Positions 44,312 to 53,294 of a DNA stretch of 64,000 bases are shown piece by piece (position 1 is the stretch's first letter; each line of letters opens with the position of its first letter). The position numbers were made by a program, and so were the translations under genes. This DNA comes from Bacteroidota bacterium (GTDB lineage: Bacteria > Bacteroidota > Ignavibacteria > Kapaibacteriales > Kapaibacteriaceae), in contig JAFDZT010000002.1 of NCBI GenBank assembly GCA_018266735.1, positions 298,439-362,438 on the forward strand. Reading direction: 5' to 3'. The notes under the pieces are model-generated. The model was not told the DNA's origin. It worked only from the letters and a program-made list of their open reading frames with translations, and searched no databases.

Positions 44312-45459
44312 CGTACACCCGACGTGATACGAACAATGTCGGCCGCGGCACGGTCCCACGAGTAATACGCTGCTACGTCCGATGCCTGCTCGGCAACACG
44401 ACGACGCATCGCATCATCCGTCAGGATGTGCAGCAGTGCGGCTGCACAGGCGTCGGCATCATCCGATTCGATGAGCATGCCATTGTCGCCATGACGTACA
44501 TACTCGGCCATGGCATAGGCATTGCGCGCCAACACCGGTACACCTGCTGCAAGCGCTTCCAGCGGAGCGATACCGTACGCTTCGAAGCGCGACGGCATGG
44601 CGAACACATCTGCCGTTGCGAGTTCTGCCCGCAAGCGCTCATGCGAGGCATCGCCGAGAAAGTCCACCCATTCAGGAATGCTGCCATCTTCCGGCCATTC
44701 TTGCGGACCGGCCACGATGAATCGTATGGGGAAGGGTGCAGAGGGAAGCAAGGCTCGAATGGCGCGAAGGACGACGTCACCTGCCTTGCGATGCCAGTCA
44801 CGACCGATGAAGACCACACGGCGTTCTGATCTCTCCCCTCTTGGGAGAGCTCGCTCTGCAGTTGGAGGAGCCACGGCAACGTGAATGCCGGGTGGGACCA
44901 CGTGGACGCGATCTTCCTTCACCAATCCGCGTTCAACGAGGAATCGAGCATTCCACGCACTCATCGAGATCACACCGGCAGCCTTTCGAAACGAGGCTCG
45001 CTCGCGTGCAACACGTGTTTGCAACATCTCTTCCGAGTAGGACTCGAATGACGGCAAGACCATACCCGACTCTCGCATGGTGGCAACAGCGTGCGAGAAG
45101 CTGTGATCCTGGTAGAAGAACGTGGGTGCCGTCGCAATGCCATGTTCACCAATGGAGAGCACGGCATCAAGTCCCGGTGCACGTTGCACCGCTTTCACGA
45201 AGGCGCGCTCATGCGCTGCAGCACTCAGTGGACTATAGCGCCAACCACTCACGAAGCGACCATGGAGTCGTCGAATGTAGAGAAGGCGTGCCACAGCGAT
45301 CGCCAATGGTGATACGTGCATGGGCACATCCACAACACGCACATCCGCTCTTCGCTGCAAGGCCTCGAAGAGCGACAACGGAGTGTGCGACCACGTGCGA
45401 CGTCTGTCGGCGTCCCAAGCGCATGCAAACCCAAGGTTCAGTGGTGATGACGGCTGCAT
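44308..45459 (-). CDS. GT4 family glycosyltransferase, divergently transcribed
   Basis: 383 residues from the ATG at 45459. The frame is open to 45501, with alternative ATGs at 45468, 45498 and 45501. The GT-B C-terminal lobe is clear: VVFIGRDWHRKAGDVVL and PSRFEAYGIAPLEALAAGVPVLA, with the E-x7-E pair. I prefer 45459 because a minus-strand TATATTCA box ends 8 nt before it and the longer forms overlap the divergent GT start. It is coupled to the next GT gene by a four-base overlap. It probably adds one sugar of the surface glycan. Confidence 0.85.
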   Translation of the reverse strand: MQPSSPLNLGFACAWDADRRRTWSHTPLSLFEALQRRADVRVVDVPMHVSPLAIAVARLLYIRRLHGRFVSGWRYSPLSAAAHERAFVKAVQRAPGLDAVLSIGEHGIATAPTFFYQDHSFSHAVATMRESGMVLPSFESYSEEMLQTRVARERASFRKAAGVISMSAWNARFLVERGLVKEDRVHVVPPGIHVAVAPPTAERALPRGERSERRVVFIGRDWHRKAGDVVLRAIRALLPSAPFPIRFIVAGPQEWPEDGSIPEWVDFLGDASHERLRAELATADVFAMPSRFEAYGIAPLEALAAGVPVLARNAYAMAEYVRHGDNGMLIESDDADACAAALLHILTDDAMRRRVAEQASDVAAYYSWDRAAADIVRITSGVR

Positions 45460-45467
45460 AGAGCACA

Positions 45468-45475
45468 TGAATATA
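45468..45475 (-). promoter_or_regulatory. TAnnTT box 8 nt before the leftward GT4 gene
   Basis: Minus strand TATATTCA, 8 nt before the ATG at 45459. It mirrors the rightward box at 45484-45491, which lies the same distance from its own ATG. Confidence 0.45.
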
Positions 45476-45483
45476 ACCCCCCG

Positions 45484-45491
45484 TATATTCG
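45484..45491 (+). promoter_or_regulatory. TAnnTT box 8 nt before the rightward GT4 gene
   Basis: Plus strand TATATTCG, 8 nt before the ATG at 45500, with no ribosome-binding site between. Only 8 nt separate it from the opposing box, so the two promoters must overlap. Confidence 0.45.
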
Positions 45492-45499
45492 CCGCCATC

Positions 45500-46669
45500 A
45501 TGCGTATCCTCTTCGTTTCGTTTTCCTCTGTTGTTGACGTCTATCAAGACAAGCTCCGCTACCTTGCCGCCATGCCCGATGTTGAGCTCTTTGTGTTGCT
45601 ACCAACACACTTCAAAGAGGGCGGACGTGTGGTTGCGGCACACCTCGGAGACGGATCGTATACGGTGATCACCCGTCCCGCGCCGATGGCGAACAAAGGA
45701 CACTACAATCGTTTCTTCTTCCGAGACCTGCGATCGGTGTTTCGCGAAGTGAAGCCGGACCTTGTGCATATCGAGGCCGAGCCCGAGAGTGTGGTGACCG
45801 TGCAGGTGGTGCGACATGCCTTGCGCCTCAAGCGTACACCGGCCATGGTCTGCTTCACATGGCGCAACATGCCATTCCCGCTTGAACACTGGCCCATGTG
45901 GCATCCGAAGACCATCTTCTTCACGTTATCGCAACTCACGACCATTCCACATTTCGATGCCATCATCTCGGGGACGCATGAGGCAGAGGCAGATCTGCGA
46001 CGTCGTGGCTTCGAAGGCCCCATGCCCATCATTCCGCAGTATGGGATCGATCCGCAGACGTATCACCGACCTGAGAACCGAGATGCCTTGCGTGCCGCGC
46101 ACGGCATGTCGGGCTTCGTCGTTGGCTTTGCCGGACGTTTGTTGAAGATGAAGGGTCTCGATGTGCTCGTCGATGCCATCGCTCGCGTCGATCGACCGGA
46201 CGTACAGTGCGTGATCCTTGGTAGCGGCGAGTATGCCGAGGCCGTGATGCAGCGCGCTTCCGAGCGTGGCGTGGCCGATCGGATCCGCATCGTGAACGGC
46301 GTTCCCGTGCGCGAAGTACCGCAGATCCTTGCATGTTTTGATGTCTTGGCCGTTCCGTCGCTCACGTATCCGCACTGGAAGGAACAGTTCGGTCGCGTCA
46401 TCCCCGAGGCCATGGCATGCGGTGTCCCCGTGATCGGCTCCGACTCGGGCGAGATCCCGCATGTGGTGGGCGAGGCAGGCATTATCACGCCGGAAGGCGA
46501 TGCCGAAGCCTTGGCATCAGCGATCCGTCAGTTGCATGATGATCGGACCTTGTTGCAGACGTTGAGCGAAAAAGGCGTTGATCGTGTACGCACGATGTAC
46601 ACGAACAAGCATATCGCCGAACAGATCTATGCAACGTGGCTCAGCGTGCTCCCCGCACCACGTCCGTGA
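45500..46669 (+). CDS. GT4 family glycosyltransferase
   Basis: 389 residues beginning MRILFVSFSSVVDVYQDKLR. The donor-binding lobe shows VGFAGRLLKMKGLDVLVDAI and FGRVIPEAMACGVPVIGSDSGEIP, with the GT4 Glu in IPEAMACG. An upstream open frame to 45320 would run through the opposite gene and is rejected. The ATG is preceded by a TATATTCG box 8 nt away. The 3' end overlaps the convergent GT gene by 29 nt. It stands apart from the leftward pair and is the single plus-strand GT4 here. Confidence 0.87.
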   Translation: MRILFVSFSSVVDVYQDKLRYLAAMPDVELFVLLPTHFKEGGRVVAAHLGDGSYTVITRPAPMANKGHYNRFFFRDLRSVFREVKPDLVHIEAEPESVVTVQVVRHALRLKRTPAMVCFTWRNMPFPLEHWPMWHPKTIFFTLSQLTTIPHFDAIISGTHEAEADLRRRGFEGPMPIIPQYGIDPQTYHRPENRDALRAAHGMSGFVVGFAGRLLKMKGLDVLVDAIARVDRPDVQCVILGSGEYAEAVMQRASERGVADRIRIVNGVPVREVPQILACFDVLAVPSLTYPHWKEQFGRVIPEAMACGVPVIGSDSGEIPHVVGEAGIITPEGDAEALASAIRQLHDDRTLLQTLSEKGVDRVRTMYTNKHIAEQIYATWLSVLPAPRP

Positions 46670-47747
46670 TGCACTGCCAAAGGATCTCTGCTGTACGATC
46701 CCACGAATACGTGGCCGCTTGACGGATCCCCTTTGCACGCAGCTCATCACAGAGTTGATCATCCGTGATAATGCGCTCCATCGCATGCGCGATCGCCGAC
46801 ACATCGAGCGGGTCGACAAGAAGTGCCGCAGAGCCTGCCACTTCCGGAAGTGACGAGACATTCGAGGCGATCACGGGCGTTCCCACGGCCATGGCCTCGA
46901 TCACCGGGACACCAAAACCCTCGAACAGCGGCACCTGCACCACGGCACGCGCTCCCTTGTACAAGGCCACGAGCTCTTCATCGGTCACATAACCGGTGAA
47001 CCACACATCGCCTGCATGCGTCATGCTTGCAAGCGCGGCGTCTACATCGGCATCCTTCCAGCCTCGCCGCCCTGCCACGACCAATTGCACAGCAGAGCCC
47101 GTTGTGGTCTTCATAACGTCGAACGCCTTGAGCAGGCGCACCACGTTCTTGCGCGGTTGAATGGTGCCCACGAACAAGAGGTAGGAAGGCGGAGGGGTGG
47201 TATGTACCGGATCGCGAAAGATCGGACGTGGGGCGTTGGGCGCCACGGTGATCGACGAGGTCTGGATCCCGGTGCGCATCGCAATATCGGCCCGTGCAAA
47301 GTCCGACACGGTCACAAGCCTCGCAGCCGCTCGCGCACCACGCGGAAAGAACCGTCGATAATACCGCAACACCAGTGGGTCCACCTGTTCGGGCACGGCC
47401 TCGTAGCCCATGTCGTGGAGCACCGAGACCATGGGAACGGGCGGACGTGATGGAACGAGGCCTTCGGGGGAATAGAACACGTCGCAGTGATGGGCTCGGA
47501 GGGCGGCAGGGAGCCGCAGTTCGAACCAGAGGTACCAAAGGAAGGGGTGACGGGTGGGCGGACCGAAGACAACGGTGCGGACGTTGGGACCGAAGTTGAA
47601 CTCCGCATGGACCGGGCGATCGAAGAACAGGACGAACGAAACATCCGGGTGCGAGGCCGTCAGCCGCTTGATCGTCTCATAGGCATACCAGCCGATCCCG
47701 TCCAGCTTTCCGGAGAGCAACGTCCGCGCATTCACGCCCACTATCAT
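46641..47747 (-). CDS. GT4 family glycosyltransferase, mannosyltransferase-like
   Basis: 368 residues. It begins MIVGVNARTLLSGKLDGIGWYAYETI, an opening common to WbaZ/MtfB-type mannosyltransferases. LLFVGTIQPRKNVVRLLKAFDVM and PLFEGFGVPVIEAMAVGTPVIAS (E-x7-E) mark the donor lobe. It overlaps convergent GT4 by 29 nt and is divergent from the Wzz-like gene, with 75 nt between starts. The sugar is not certain; mannose is inferred from the opening motif only. Confidence 0.87.
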   Translation of the reverse strand: MIVGVNARTLLSGKLDGIGWYAYETIKRLTASHPDVSFVLFFDRPVHAEFNFGPNVRTVVFGPPTRHPFLWYLWFELRLPAALRAHHCDVFYSPEGLVPSRPPVPMVSVLHDMGYEAVPEQVDPLVLRYYRRFFPRGARAAARLVTVSDFARADIAMRTGIQTSSITVAPNAPRPIFRDPVHTTPPPSYLLFVGTIQPRKNVVRLLKAFDVMKTTTGSAVQLVVAGRRGWKDADVDAALASMTHAGDVWFTGYVTDEELVALYKGARAVVQVPLFEGFGVPVIEAMAVGTPVIASNVSSLPEVAGSAALLVDPLDVSAIAHAMERIITDDQLCDELRAKGIRQAATYSWDRTAEILWQCITDVVRGAR

Positions 47748-47809
47748 AAAGTCTCCATCCCTGCGTCACAAACCGCGGCAGACGGCAGAATCCACGACCT
47801 CGTGTAACG

Positions 47810-47817
47810 TATCTTTG
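47810..47817 (+). promoter_or_regulatory. TAnnTTTG box 5 nt before the Wzz-like gene
   Basis: TATCTTTG, a full consensus match ending 5 nt before the ATG at 47823, the same spacing as at purT. It would start transcription of the wzz-like/wzy-like/PBP2/SBP unit at or near the ATG. Confidence 0.5.
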
Positions 47818-47822
47818 TACCC

Positions 47823-48953
47823 ATGTCCGAACAACCATTTCCGAGTGCGCAGATCATTGCGCTGCTCTTTCGTAAAAAGTGGATCATCGTGGCCGTGAGC
47901 ATCGTGGCAGCCGTTGGTGCCTATGCCTATGCGCTCACGTTGCCATCGTACTTCCGTTCCACTGTGAACTGTGTTCCTCCGAAGGCCGATCAGTCGGCGC
48001 TCGGCGGTGCCCTTGGCGGACTTTCGTCGACGCTCAAGGACATCGGTCTTACAAAGATGACAGGAAAAAGTGGTGATGCCTACGACTTCATCGTCATCCT
48101 CTACGCACGGTCCTTGCGCGACTCCATGATCAAGCGCTTCGATCTCGTCTCCGAGTACAAGTTGGAGAAGGCCACGGCCCAGGAGCAGCGCGATGAGTTC
48201 GAGGGCAACCTCGAGATCAACCTGCATAATGAGGGCAACTACGAGATCACCATCTACGATCAGGACCCAGTGAAGGCGGCAGAGATGTGCACCACGTTCG
48301 TCTCCTATGCCAATGCCCTCTCCAATCGCATCGCACGCGAAGAGGCCGTCAAGGCCACTGCGTATCTCGAGAATCGCATGCGACTGATGGATTCGACGAT
48401 GTTCGCTTTGGCCGACTCTCTGTCCGCCTATTCCAAGAAGTACATGATGTTCTCGCCGCTGGATCAGGCCAAAGCCTCGGCCACGGCGATCACGGAAGTG
48501 CAGGCCAACATCATGAAACAAGAGACGATCCTTGGTTTGCTCGAGGCCAACTACGGCGCGTCTGATCCGCAGGTCCAAGCGCAACGCTCCATGGTGGCCA
48601 GCCTTCGCACGCAATTCCAGGACATGCAGAACAAGCCAGGATTCGCCGGGAACTTTGCCTTGTCTGATGCCGCCGGTGTTGGTGCGCGATACATGAAGAT
48701 GTATGCCGAGTATGAGGCATCGATGAAGGTCAAGGCCTTCATGATGCCGACGCTGGAGCAAATGCGTCTCGACCAACAGAAGAGCGCACCAAGTCTGCTC
48801 GTCGTGGATCCACCGCTGGTTTCCGAAAAGAAGGCCCGTCCACGTCGTTCCCTCATCGCCGCCGGTACCGGTGTTGGCGCCGGGATCCTCTCCGTGCTGA
48901 TCATCCTTCTTTCCTTTGCCTACCGCACGCTCAAGGCACAGATCAATTCGTGA
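47823..48953 (+). CDS. Wzz/Etk-type polysaccharide chain-length or co-polymerase protein
   Basis: 376 residues. Two membrane helices (about 20-38 and 342-364) flank a long periplasmic, mostly helical region with the coiled-coil segment TAYLENRMRLMDSTMFALAD, the Wzz/FepE topology. The C-terminal Pro-rich segment before helix 2 (VVDPPLVSEKKARPRRS) is characteristic of polysaccharide co-polymerases. No kinase domain is attached. It controls O-antigen or exopolysaccharide length. Its stop overlaps the GTG start of the next gene by four bases (GTGA). Confidence 0.87.
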   Translation: MSEQPFPSAQIIALLFRKKWIIVAVSIVAAVGAYAYALTLPSYFRSTVNCVPPKADQSALGGALGGLSSTLKDIGLTKMTGKSGDAYDFIVILYARSLRDSMIKRFDLVSEYKLEKATAQEQRDEFEGNLEINLHNEGNYEITIYDQDPVKAAEMCTTFVSYANALSNRIAREEAVKATAYLENRMRLMDSTMFALADSLSAYSKKYMMFSPLDQAKASATAITEVQANIMKQETILGLLEANYGASDPQVQAQRSMVASLRTQFQDMQNKPGFAGNFALSDAAGVGARYMKMYAEYEASMKVKAFMMPTLEQMRLDQQKSAPSLLVVDPPLVSEKKARPRRSLIAAGTGVGAGILSVLIILLSFAYRTLKAQINS

Positions 48954-50278
48954 CGCAGATCGGTCCATTCATTCCCCTGCTTGTCGCACTTGCGCTTGGC
49001 TTCATCGTGGCCATGATCAAGTGGCCGAAAGTGTGGCTAGCAACATTCCTGCTCTCGTTGCCGATCTTCCTGACCGATTCGGGGAAAGGCCTGAGCGCGC
49101 AGGAGCTCGCCATGGGCGGACTCTTCACGCTCTCGATCACGGTGTGGATCGTGTGGCGCATTGCCGCCGACCCACGTCCGCTCGTTCGCACATGGATGGA
49201 CTTCCTCATCCTGCTGTTCATCGCCCTTTCCTCGTTGAACATCGTCGTCGCCATGATGAACCATGTCGACCCTGTCGGTTGGCTCTCCGAATGGGCCTTG
49301 TTCTTCCTCATCCTGTACTACTTCCCCATCCGCGAGTACTTCGGTGATGAGCGCGGACTCAAGCAGTTCATGACCTTGTCGGCCATTAGCGCTGTTGGAC
49401 AGGCTCTCTATTCGATGTATCTGTACAAGCAACGCATGGCAACCGGATTGGTCTATGCGTTCCAGCTCACGGCATCGCGCAGTGTCTTGCTTGGTCCCAT
49501 CTTCCTTGTCGCCATCGTCTTCTGCATACTCTTCATCTTTGCCGTGCGGTGGCGTCACAAGCTCGTCCTGTTCGGCATCATCGGCATTCAAGTGGCCGCC
49601 CTGGTCCTCACGTTCACACGGACGTTATGGGCCTTCTTCTTTGTCTGCGCGGCCATTGTCATGGTCTTCCTTTCCATGCGTCAGCGCGTCCAGCTCGTGG
49701 CCGCCGGCATTGCCTTGTCCGTGATCGCCGTGGGTGGACTCAGCGTCTACAATCCGAAGCTGGCCGATATCGGTCTGCGCATCGTCAAGGCCCGCTTCGC
49801 CTCGTCCACGCAGTTGAGCGGCGGCGACTATTCGTTCGAAACACGGGTGGTCGAAGCGCAGGCAGCATGGGCCGCCACGAAAGAGTCACCCCTTGGTGGC
49901 AACGGCCTCCGCGCTACCTTTCTGACGTATTCTCCGCTGGACAAGCAGCACTTCACAACGTCGTTCATTCACTTCGGCTACGTGGGGCTCATCTTCAAAC
50001 TCGGCATACCGCTGGCACTGCTCATGGTGGCCATCCTGCTCGTCCACGGGACGTATACCATTGGCGATGCCTTGCGTCTGCGTCGAGATCCTGCCACGAA
50101 CATCTACCGATCCGTTGCCGCGGCCACGGCCGCCTTCTTGCCCGCGTTGTACGTTACCATTTTCATGACGGGCTTCTTCGACCAGCGATTTGGGAATGTT
50201 ATGTTTGCATTCGTCTTCGCCTGCACGTCGATCACCCACGATCACTGTCTCAAGCGCACCGCTCCTAGATCCTTATGA
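48950..50278 (+). CDS. O-antigen ligase/Wzy-type polymerase, polytopic membrane protein
   Basis: 442 residues with about 11-12 membrane helices and a larger periplasmic loop (about 285-345) containing SFETRVVEAQAAWAATKESPLGGNG, which matches the RxxxxxxAxxxxxxxPLxGxG pattern of the Wzy/WaaL (O-antigen ligase) family. It polymerises or ligates polysaccharide repeat units. It starts at GTG (48950), four bases inside the Wzz-like stop; an ATG start would lose the first helix. The 3' end overlaps the PBP2 start (ATGA). Confidence 0.86.
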   Translation: MTQIGPFIPLLVALALGFIVAMIKWPKVWLATFLLSLPIFLTDSGKGLSAQELAMGGLFTLSITVWIVWRIAADPRPLVRTWMDFLILLFIALSSLNIVVAMMNHVDPVGWLSEWALFFLILYYFPIREYFGDERGLKQFMTLSAISAVGQALYSMYLYKQRMATGLVYAFQLTASRSVLLGPIFLVAIVFCILFIFAVRWRHKLVLFGIIGIQVAALVLTFTRTLWAFFFVCAAIVMVFLSMRQRVQLVAAGIALSVIAVGGLSVYNPKLADIGLRIVKARFASSTQLSGGDYSFETRVVEAQAAWAATKESPLGGNGLRATFLTYSPLDKQHFTTSFIHFGYVGLIFKLGIPLALLMVAILLVHGTYTIGDALRLRRDPATNIYRSVAAATAAFLPALYVTIFMTGFFDQRFGNVMFAFVFACTSITHDHCLKRTAPRSL

Positions 50279-52218
50279 CCCAGTTCGCCGGTGATGCCCA
50301 ATTCGGCTCACCAAATCGTCAGCGCATCCTTACCTATCTCGTGCTCGGCATGGCCGTGCTCTATATCGGTCGACTCGGCTATCTCCAGATCATTCAGGGA
50401 AACGTCTATCGATTGAAGGCCGAAACGCAGGCGATCAAGCAATTGAAGGTGGAACCGTTCCGTGGGAACATGATCGATCGGAACGGACGCTACATCGTGC
50501 AAAATGCTCCGGGCTTCACGGTCACCATCACGCCCTACGAGTTCACCGATGCATCGTGTACGCGGCTCTCGCACATCATCGGTGTGCCCGACTCGCTCAT
50601 CTGGCAAGAAGTGCGCAAGGCCGCGGCCAACAACAAGTTCGCACCACTCAAGCTTGTGTATGCACGCGATGTCGGGTTCGATGTGATCAGTGCCATCGAG
50701 GAACAATCGGATGCATTGCCCGGCGTTGCTGTGATCATCGATCCGAAACGACTTTATGCATTCGAAGGGAATGGTGCCCACCTGTTCGGTTATGCGCGCG
50801 AAGTGAGCGAGGCCCAACTCAAAGCGCTCGGTGATGCGTATGAGCCGGGTGACATGACGGGACAGTCCGGACTTGAGAAATCCTACGAGCCCTTCGTGCG
50901 TGGCACCAAAGGCTATCAATTCGTTGCCGTGAACAAAAGCGGTCAACGCGTATCGAGCTTCAACGATGGAATGAGCGATCTGCAATCACTCGAAGGCGAC
51001 GATCTCTACCTCGGACTCGATGCCGGTCTGCAAGAGCTCACCGAAAAGTTGATGACAGGGCGGCGAGGCGGCGCGGTGGCCATCGATCCGTCGACGGGTG
51101 AGATCCTGTGCTATGTGAGCAAGCCCGACTACGACCTTCGCAAGTTCGCCGGGAAGACGGCGCGCACCTACTACGGTGAATTGCACGACGATCCGCAGAT
51201 CCCGCTGCTGAATCGCGTAAGTCAGTCCAACTACTCTCCCGGCTCCACCTTCAAACCCTTCATGGCCCTGGCCTGTTTGCAGGAAGGGTTGATCACGGAC
51301 AAGACCCGATTGATGTGCAACGGCGGATATTCCTATGGTGGACGATTCGCGAAGTGTCACGGCGGTGTACACGGACCGATCAACATGACCGAGGCCATGC
51401 AGCATTCTTGCAATGCCTACTTCTATCAACTCGGTCTGAAGCTCGGCGTGGACAAATTCGGATACTACGGCACGCAGTTCGGATTCGGACAGAAGACGCG
51501 CGCCGACGTGACAGAAGAGGCCAAGGGCATTCTTCCAACGCGTGAGTGGATGAACAAGCGCTACGGTGTGCGCGGGTGGACGAACTATGCCTTGATGAAC
51601 TGGGGCATCGGACAAGGTGAAGTGAATGTGACGCCGTTGCAGATGGTGGCCTATATCGGCGCTATTGCGAACGAGGGCACGTTGTATCAACCACATGCCG
51701 TGCGTGCCACGTACAACAAGGTCCTGAAGAAGAAACAACTCCTCTCCTACTACTCGCGCAAGTTGCCCGTGGAGCAGAAGTACTTCCAGATGGTGAAAGA
51801 GGCCATGCGTCAAGTAGTGGTCGCGGGAACAGGTCGTGTGGTCGACATGCCCGAAGTGGAAGTATGCGGTAAGACAGGAACGGCACAAACAGGCGGCAAG
51901 GACCAATCGTGGTTCGTCTGTTTCGCACCAAAGGTCAACCCGACCATTGCCATTGTCGTCACAGCGGAAGAAGGCGGATTTGGTGCGGCAACGGCCGGAC
52001 CGATCGTGCGCAAGATGCTTGACTATTTCTTCTTGAAGAAGTGGCCTGTTGATGTGAAGCGCGACACGCTGTACACGAAGGTGGGCATGACGCCGAATGG
52101 CGCGTCCCTGGCAGATTCAACGAAGCCCGTGCAAGATCAGCCAGTGCAACGAGGTCCGTTCATGAAGGACCCTGCCCATGCATCACCACGCAAAGTGGTG
52201 GCCACGGTTGCACGATGA
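50275..52218 (+). CDS. mrdA: Penicillin-binding protein 2, peptidoglycan transpeptidase
   Basis: 647 residues. An N-terminal membrane anchor (about 17-37) is followed by the PBP dimerisation region (VEPFRGNMIDRNGRYIVQN) and a transpeptidase domain. The active site has Ser324 in SPGSTFKP (SxxK), S378-C-N380 (SxN) and K533-T-G. It cross-links peptidoglycan during elongation. Typical partners (mreBCD, rodA) are not adjacent. Instead it lies between a polysaccharide polymerase and a solute-binding lipoprotein, each joined by four-base overlaps. Confidence 0.93.
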   Translation: MTQFAGDAQFGSPNRQRILTYLVLGMAVLYIGRLGYLQIIQGNVYRLKAETQAIKQLKVEPFRGNMIDRNGRYIVQNAPGFTVTITPYEFTDASCTRLSHIIGVPDSLIWQEVRKAAANNKFAPLKLVYARDVGFDVISAIEEQSDALPGVAVIIDPKRLYAFEGNGAHLFGYAREVSEAQLKALGDAYEPGDMTGQSGLEKSYEPFVRGTKGYQFVAVNKSGQRVSSFNDGMSDLQSLEGDDLYLGLDAGLQELTEKLMTGRRGGAVAIDPSTGEILCYVSKPDYDLRKFAGKTARTYYGELHDDPQIPLLNRVSQSNYSPGSTFKPFMALACLQEGLITDKTRLMCNGGYSYGGRFAKCHGGVHGPINMTEAMQHSCNAYFYQLGLKLGVDKFGYYGTQFGFGQKTRADVTEEAKGILPTREWMNKRYGVRGWTNYALMNWGIGQGEVNVTPLQMVAYIGAIANEGTLYQPHAVRATYNKVLKKKQLLSYYSRKLPVEQKYFQMVKEAMRQVVVAGTGRVVDMPEVEVCGKTGTAQTGGKDQSWFVCFAPKVNPTIAIVVTAEEGGFGAATAGPIVRKMLDYFFLKKWPVDVKRDTLYTKVGMTPNGASLADSTKPVQDQPVQRGPFMKDPAHASPRKVVATVAR

Positions 52219-53294
52219 TGATGCGGCTTGTGCTCATGTGCTGTCTGTGCTGCTTCGTGTTGGGATGCACGAAGGACAACAATGAAGGTCAATCGACGAT
52301 TCGATTCTGGCACTTTTGGTCAGAACCCGCACAACGCAAGGCACTTGAAGCGATCGTGAGACGCTTTGAGGAGACGCATCCGGGAGTCCATGTTGAACTC
52401 ACGGCACTCCAGTGGTCAGACGGCAAATCAAAACTGCATCTCGCCTTCAATGCAGGCACACAACCGGATGTGCTTCACCTCGGATCTGATTGGCTCGCAG
52501 AATTCGCGGAGGCCGGTGTCCTGGATACGATCAGTAGTGGTGTCGATACGGATATTCAGTTCGGTCCGTATGCGATCCCCTGGTTCGTGAATGCACGGGC
52601 ACTTGTGCAGTGGACGGGATCACATCCAACCTACAAATGGGGACTCTGCGCAACGGATCCACATAACGTCATAAAAAGAACGTTGCCTCTCTTGTGGAGG
52701 TGGGGCGCGCCGCAGTTCTATACGCGCATGCCACTACAGTCAGACATGGACGAAAAGCTTGTCTATGCGCTCGACTCACTGCGTCTAGTGGCGCACGACC
52801 ATGCGTTGATCGTACCATCTCGTGACCTCGATCAAAGTTTTCTTCGTGGTGAGGTATATCAGATGTACACCGGGTCGTGGATCATGGGCATGGCAAAGGA
52901 ACAAGGTATTACGTCGTACAGGGTCGAGCCGACGGTCTCGATCTTGAATGGTGACGTTCTTTGCGCAACGAAGAAAAGTACCAACAAGAAACTCGGGCAT
53001 GCGCTTGCGCGATTCCTAGCGTCGAGGGGCATTGCCAATATGTTTACCGATTCGGTGGTTGACGCCGGTCTGTCCGTTCAGGAGATCGATAGATACTGGG
53101 TGGACCATTCGGAGGATGGAATCCCGTGGTTTGGGTTCTTCGACACATTGAAAGAGTCTGTGCCTGTGGCAACATCGGCCACCTTGCTCGATGCAGAGCC
53201 GATCATCGAAGACATGATCGTTCGATGCTATGACGCAACGTCGATCGACGATGTACGTCGCATCGTGCGCGATGCGCGATCACGCCTCCAGTAG
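52215..53294 (+). CDS. Extracellular solute-binding lipoprotein (ABC importer family 1), orphan
   Basis: 359 residues. The signal peptide ends VLGC (Cys18), a lipoprotein. The mature part IRFWHFWSEPAQRKALEAIV and GTQPDVLHLGSDWLAEF match sugar-type solute-binding proteins (family 1). Four Cys occur in the signal region itself (MCCLCC). There is no permease or ATPase gene near it. It starts at three consecutive ATG codons overlapping the PBP2 stop, so it is probably co-expressed with the envelope genes. It may serve as a binding protein for a cell-wall glycan or a permease encoded elsewhere. Confidence 0.82.
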   Translation: MMMRLVLMCCLCCFVLGCTKDNNEGQSTIRFWHFWSEPAQRKALEAIVRRFEETHPGVHVELTALQWSDGKSKLHLAFNAGTQPDVLHLGSDWLAEFAEAGVLDTISSGVDTDIQFGPYAIPWFVNARALVQWTGSHPTYKWGLCATDPHNVIKRTLPLLWRWGAPQFYTRMPLQSDMDEKLVYALDSLRLVAHDHALIVPSRDLDQSFLRGEVYQMYTGSWIMGMAKEQGITSYRVEPTVSILNGDVLCATKKSTNKKLGHALARFLASRGIANMFTDSVVDAGLSVQEIDRYWVDHSEDGIPWFGFFDTLKESVPVATSATLLDAEPIIEDMIVRCYDATSIDDVRRIVRDARSRLQ

